Below, in pieces: positions 5,940 through 7,643 of a stretch of 7,643 nucleotides of DNA; position 1 is the first letter of the stretch, and each line of letters starts with the position of its first letter. The DNA is from CAYYDH01 sp964470615 (GTDB lineage: Bacteria; Patescibacteriota; Minisyncoccia; Minisyncoccales; GWA2-38-27), in contig CAYYDH010000029.1 of assembly GCA_964470615.1 (NCBI GenBank), positions 1 through 7,643 of the forward strand, in the 5' to 3' direction. A model generated the notes under the pieces. It was not told the origin of the DNA. It worked only from the letters and a program-made list of their open reading frames with translations, and did not search any database. The translations under genes were made by a program, and so were the position numbers.

Positions 5940-5968
5940 AGTATAGCATACTACCTAAATCTTGTCAA
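5940..5968 (-). promoter_or_regulatory. near-consensus sigma70 promoter of the structured RNA
   Basis: Perfect -35 TTGACA (5968-5963), 17-base spacer, -10 TATACT (5945-5940, one mismatch) on the minus strand; start expected near 5933. It is the strongest promoter in the window, as expected for an abundant RNA. The TGA stop of the 55-aa gene (5967-5965) lies inside the -35 box. Confidence 0.9.
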
Positions 5969-6132
5969 GACCAGAAAAGAATTCCTAGCAAAGAGACCAG
6001 GGTCCCCGCTCCACCAACGATGCAAGACCAAGGGAAAAGGACATAGGAGATTACCAGCCATTTATAGGTCGCACCCATAAAAACTGGTACCCCTAAGCAC
6101 AAAGCCATCAGCACGATCCAGAAGATCAACAT
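5965..6132 (-). CDS. small membrane protein, 55 aa
   Basis: Short gene with the best ribosome-binding site of the window: GAAGGAG, then 7 bases to the ATG at 6132. The product is almost entirely hydrophobic: helix 1 at about 2-20 (LIFWIVLMALCLGVPVFMG), a short polar turn GATYKW, then a second hydrophobic region about 26-54 broken by FPWSCIVGGAG. One or two membrane passes are expected. No family is recognised. It starts 23 bases after the tRNA-Thr CCA end and is probably the last gene of the ftsB-tRNA-Gly-tRNA-Thr transcript. It ends in TGA, so UGA is used as an ordinary stop here. Its termination codon overlaps the -35 box of the downstream RNA promoter. Confidence 0.72.
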   Translation of the reverse strand: MLIFWIVLMALCLGVPVFMGATYKWLVISYVLFPWSCIVGGAGTLVSLLGILFWS

Positions 6133-6155
6133 AGCCTGTCTCCTTCAAAGTGTCC

Positions 6156-6231
6156 TGGAGCCGGAGGCGAGATTCGAACTCGCGACCTTTGCTTTACGAA
6201 AGCACTGCTCTACCAACTGAGCTACTCCGGC
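6156..6231 (-). tRNA. tRNA-Thr (anticodon CGU)
   Basis: Cloverleaf on the minus strand. Acceptor stem GCCGGAG/CTCCGGC, D stem GCTC/GAGC, anticodon loop TTCGTAA giving anticodon CGU (reads ACG), T arm GCGAG-TTCGAAT-CTCGC, U73 and encoded CCA (6158-6156). The anticodon stem has a G-A mismatch at 27-43; everything else pairs. It lies 12 bases after tRNA-Gly. Confidence 0.97.
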
Positions 6232-6243
6232 AAAAACATTATG

Positions 6244-6314
6244 AGCGGGATACGGGAGTTGAACCCGTCTCTTAACCTTGGGAAGGTCACGTTGGGCCGC
6301 TCAACTAATCCCGC
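6244..6314 (-). tRNA. tRNA-Gly (anticodon CCC)
   Basis: Cloverleaf on the minus strand. Acceptor stem GCGGGAT/ATCCCGC, D stem GTTG/CAAC, anticodon stem TGACC/GGTTA with loop TTCCCAA (anticodon CCC, reads GGG), T arm ACGGG-TTCAACT-CCCGT, and U73, usual for glycine. CCA is not encoded (CAT follows), unlike the other two tRNAs here, so a CCA-adding enzyme is needed. The 5' end is 3 bases after the ftsB-like stop. Confidence 0.96.
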
Positions 6315-6317
6315 AAA

Positions 6318-6722
6318 TTAGAACTTGCCCTTAAGCCAATTCCACCAACCGCCAACATCCATTAAGCTTTGCGGCTGTTGAGGCGTTGGTGATGACTCTG
6401 TTTTGTTTTCTTTGGAAATAACTACCACTTCTTCGCCCGGCGCCTTATACCCCAGCTGTTCGCGAGCAACCTTTTCTAGATATTCCTGGCTTGCGCCTTG
6501 CTCTATTTTTATTTCTAGCTCGCTCTTCCTCTCTTCCAGCTTCTGAATCTCGTTCATGAGATACTGCTCCTTAGCAATCAATTCGGCGCGCCGGCTCCTT
6601 ATCTTAAGGTTGGTAACAAGTAGAAAACTAATAGCGACTAAAAAAAATACGACCAATAATAACGAAAAGATGGGGCTGCCTGACGACGCTCTCTTTTTAG
6701 TTTTCTTAAAATTTGCTACCAT
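6318..6722 (-). CDS. FtsB/DivIC-like septum formation initiator
   Basis: Bitopic divisome protein. In the FtsB/DivIC family it pairs with FtsL, and with FtsQ/DivIB, to recruit and activate septal wall synthesis. Order of parts in 134 residues: basic cytoplasmic tail (KKTKKR), one membrane helix at about 18-39 (PIFSLLLVVFFLVAISFLLV), an extracytoplasmic coiled coil about 41-80 (LIAKEQYLMNEIQKLEERKS), then the family signature EYLEKVAREQLGYKAPGEEV with V/I residues after it. The C-terminal tail is rich in Ser, Pro and Gln and ends in an unusual GGWWNWLKGKF. I leave the symbol empty because FtsB and DivIC cannot be told apart from sequence alone. The ATG at 6722 has no Shine-Dalgarno site and sits 3 bases after a -10 box, suggesting a leaderless mRNA. 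tRNA-Gly follows after 3 bases. Confidence 0.9.
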   Translation of the reverse strand: MVANFKKTKKRASSGSPIFSLLLVVFFLVAISFLLVTNLKIRSRRAELIAKEQYLMNEIQKLEERKSELEIKIEQGASQEYLEKVAREQLGYKAPGEEVVVISKENKTESSPTPQQPQSLMDVGGWWNWLKGKF

Positions 6723-6725
6723 TAT

Positions 6726-6754
6726 GTTATAACAACTCTATTTATAAGATACAA
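6726..6754 (-). promoter_or_regulatory. promoter of the ftsB-like operon, leaderless
   Basis: TTGTAT (6754-6749), exactly 17 bases, TATAAC (6731-6726) on the minus strand. The start codon begins at 6722, so transcription should start at or next to the A of ATG, leaving essentially no leader. The -10 lies in the perfect palindrome GTTATAAC (6726-6733), so the opposite strand carries the same hexamer facing the 33-aa gene. Confidence 0.65.
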
Positions 6755-6756
6755 AT

Positions 6757-6858
6757 ATGGCTTTTAAGACCAAAAAGATATTTAGGATTATCTGGATTAT
6801 CCTTATCTCAATAATAGCTGTTAGTATGGCGTTCCTTCTGGTCACTCCTTTGTTTTAG
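6757..6858 (+). CDS. membrane microprotein, 33 aa
   Basis: Tiny open frame from ATG 6757 to TAG 6858. The product has a basic N-terminus (MAFKTKKIFR) and one hydrophobic helix (IIWIILISIIAVSMAFLLV), ending TPLF. This is a textbook single-pass membrane peptide with the positive end inside. I recall similar 30-residue peptides (K-rich start, IIW or similar, one helix, ending P-[LFA]-F) in CPR genomes, which favours a real gene, but I cannot verify it here. There is no Shine-Dalgarno site. It is divergent from the ftsB-like gene, 34 bases away, and convergent with lepA. Too short for ordinary gene callers. Confidence 0.6.
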   Translation: MAFKTKKIFRIIWIILISIIAVSMAFLLVTPLF

Positions 6859-6875
6859 GCGTTTCCATTCTAACA

Positions 6876-6908
6876 GATTTCTATTCGGTTTTAAAGAACC
6901 GAAAAATC
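6876..6908. repeat. inverted repeat between the microprotein gene and lepA
   Basis: TTCGGTT (6884-6890) pairs with AACCGAA (6897-6903) around a 6-base loop, and outer GATTT (6876-6880) with AAATC (6904-6908). It sits between convergent genes where a terminator is expected, but neither strand has a clear U-tract directly after the stem. It could be a weak terminator or mRNA 3'-end stabiliser. Confidence 0.4.
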
Positions 6909-6945
6909 AATGCCTGGACCCAAAAGCGACGATTTTGTAATCCTT

Positions 6946-7643
6946 TTAAGAACCCCTGAACACATCTAAAAATACTTCTTGGGGAACGCGCACTCTGCCT
7001 TGCGATTTTAAAAGCTTCTTGCCTTTCTTTTGTTTCTCCAAAAGCTTGCGCTTGCGGCTGTAATCTCCGCCGTAAAGATAACCAGTAACATCTTTCCTCC
7101 TGGATTTTATCGTCTCTCTTGCCACGATCTTGCCCTCAACAGCAGCCTGAAGAGCCACAGAGAACTGTTCTGGGGGCAAAACATCTTTTAATTTCTCAAC
7201 AATTCTCTTTCCTTCGCTGTGAGCCTGTTCGCGAGGCACAATTTTAGAAAACGCTTCTTCCATTTCGCCGGCGATCAGGATGTCTAAGCGAACCAAATCC
7301 CCTGTCCTAAACTCCAGAAACTTATAATTCATAGAGGCATAACCTCGGCTAACGCTTTTTATCTTATCGTAAAGATTAGTAATAATTGAGTTTAGAGGCA
7401 CCTCGTAGAAAATCAGAGCCCTTTCCATGCTTAAATAATCGGTATCAACATAATCGCCCCGCAAGGTCTTGAGAGTCTCTAAAATCTTGCCCATATATGG
7501 AACAGGAGTGACGACTTCCAGGGAAACCCATGGCTCCTCCATCTTGCTTATCTGAGAAGGATTAGGCCATTCAGTAGCAGAATAAATAGAATCCTCCTTG
7601 CCTTTTAAGTCAATGACCTTATAAACCACAGAAGGAGTGGAAA
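6946..7643 (-). CDS. lepA: elongation factor 4 (LepA), C-terminal part
   Basis: Translational GTPase LepA/EF4, a ribosome-associated factor related to EF-G. The last ~231 residues are present and the frame is open to the right edge, where the N-terminal GTPase domain must lie. The visible part begins PSVVYKVIDLKG, then EPWVSLEVVTPVPYMG and GDYVDTDYL (domain with the EF-G domain V-like fold). It ends in the LepA-specific C-terminal domain with VARETIKSRRKDVTGYLYGG, then DYSRKRKLLEKQKKGKK and GRVRVPQEVFLDVFRG. These last motifs separate LepA from EF-G and TypA. The stop is TAA at 6948-6946. A GTG at 7629 lies inside the protein and is not the start. The gene is convergent with the 33-aa microprotein gene. 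Confidence 0.97.
   Translation of the reverse strand, partial: STPSVVYKVIDLKGKEDSIYSATEWPNPSQISKMEEPWVSLEVVTPVPYMGKILETLKTLRGDYVDTDYLSMERALIFYEVPLNSIITNLYDKIKSVSRGYASMNYKFLEFRTGDLVRLDILIAGEMEEAFSKIVPREQAHSEGKRIVEKLKDVLPPEQFSVALQAAVEGKIVARETIKSRRKDVTGYLYGGDYSRKRKLLEKQKKGKKLLKSQGRVRVPQEVFLDVFRGS

Noticed and set aside
1..7643. Recoded UGA (genetic code 25) as in Gracilibacteria/Absconditabacteria
   Set aside because: RF2 with its UGA autoregulatory site is present, the 55-aa gene ends in TGA, and the core genes have no internal TGA apart from the prfB frameshift stop.
1..7643. CRISPR arrays, complete IS elements, replication origin
   Set aside because: No regularly spaced repeats, no transposase or terminal inverted repeats, and no DnaA-box cluster seen.

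Overview
The window looks like a chromosomal piece of a Patescibacteria/CPR bacterium, probably of the Parcubacteria type. The evidence is indirect: moderate-to-low GC, very compact gene spacing, mostly missing Shine-Dalgarno sites, tiny membrane proteins, and the C-terminal end of a serine recombinase of a kind I associate with that group. There is no rRNA in the window to settle taxonomy. A release factor 2 gene with its frameshift site intact, and a small gene ending in TGA, argue that UGA is a normal stop here and not glycine as in Gracilibacteria/Absconditabacteria.

Layout. (1) Positions 1-2719 are an AT-rich accessory stretch. It holds two minus-strand genes (a short membrane-anchored protein and a conserved uncharacterised soluble protein), a plus-strand remnant of a serine recombinase, a bidirectional terminator, and a second minus-strand pair (a protein with a HEPN-like RNxxxH motif, then a one-helix membrane protein with a probable beta-rich domain). 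(2) Positions 2720-5560 are a core operon on the minus strand: prfB (RF2, +1 programmed frameshift), ftsE, ftsX and tRNA-Gln(CUG). prfB and ftsE overlap by 8 bases, and the tRNA starts 5 bases after the ftsX stop. (3) Positions 5562-5968 are a stand-alone transcription unit on the minus strand. A near-consensus sigma70 promoter (TTGACA, 17 bases, TATACT) drives an RNA of about 370 nt closed by an 11-bp helix and ended by an intrinsic terminator. I cannot match it to tmRNA, RNase P RNA, SRP RNA or 6S RNA. It is the most interesting object here. (4) Positions 5965-6754 are a second minus-strand operon: ftsB/divIC-like, tRNA-Gly(CCC), tRNA-Thr(CGU) and an overlooked 55-residue membrane protein whose stop codon lies inside the -35 box of the RNA promoter. 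(5) Positions 6757-6858 encode a 33-residue membrane microprotein on the plus strand, divergent from ftsB. (6) Positions 6946-7643 are the C-terminal part of lepA (EF4), running off the right edge.

How they fit together: the core genes link translation (RF2, EF4, three tRNAs that all carry C at anticodon position 34) with cell division (FtsE, FtsX, FtsB/DivIC). RF2 controls its own level by frameshifting. FtsE and FtsX form the divisome ABC complex, and the FtsB-like protein is a divisome coiled-coil component. The unknown RNA sits between these two operons, about 50 bases upstream of prfB.
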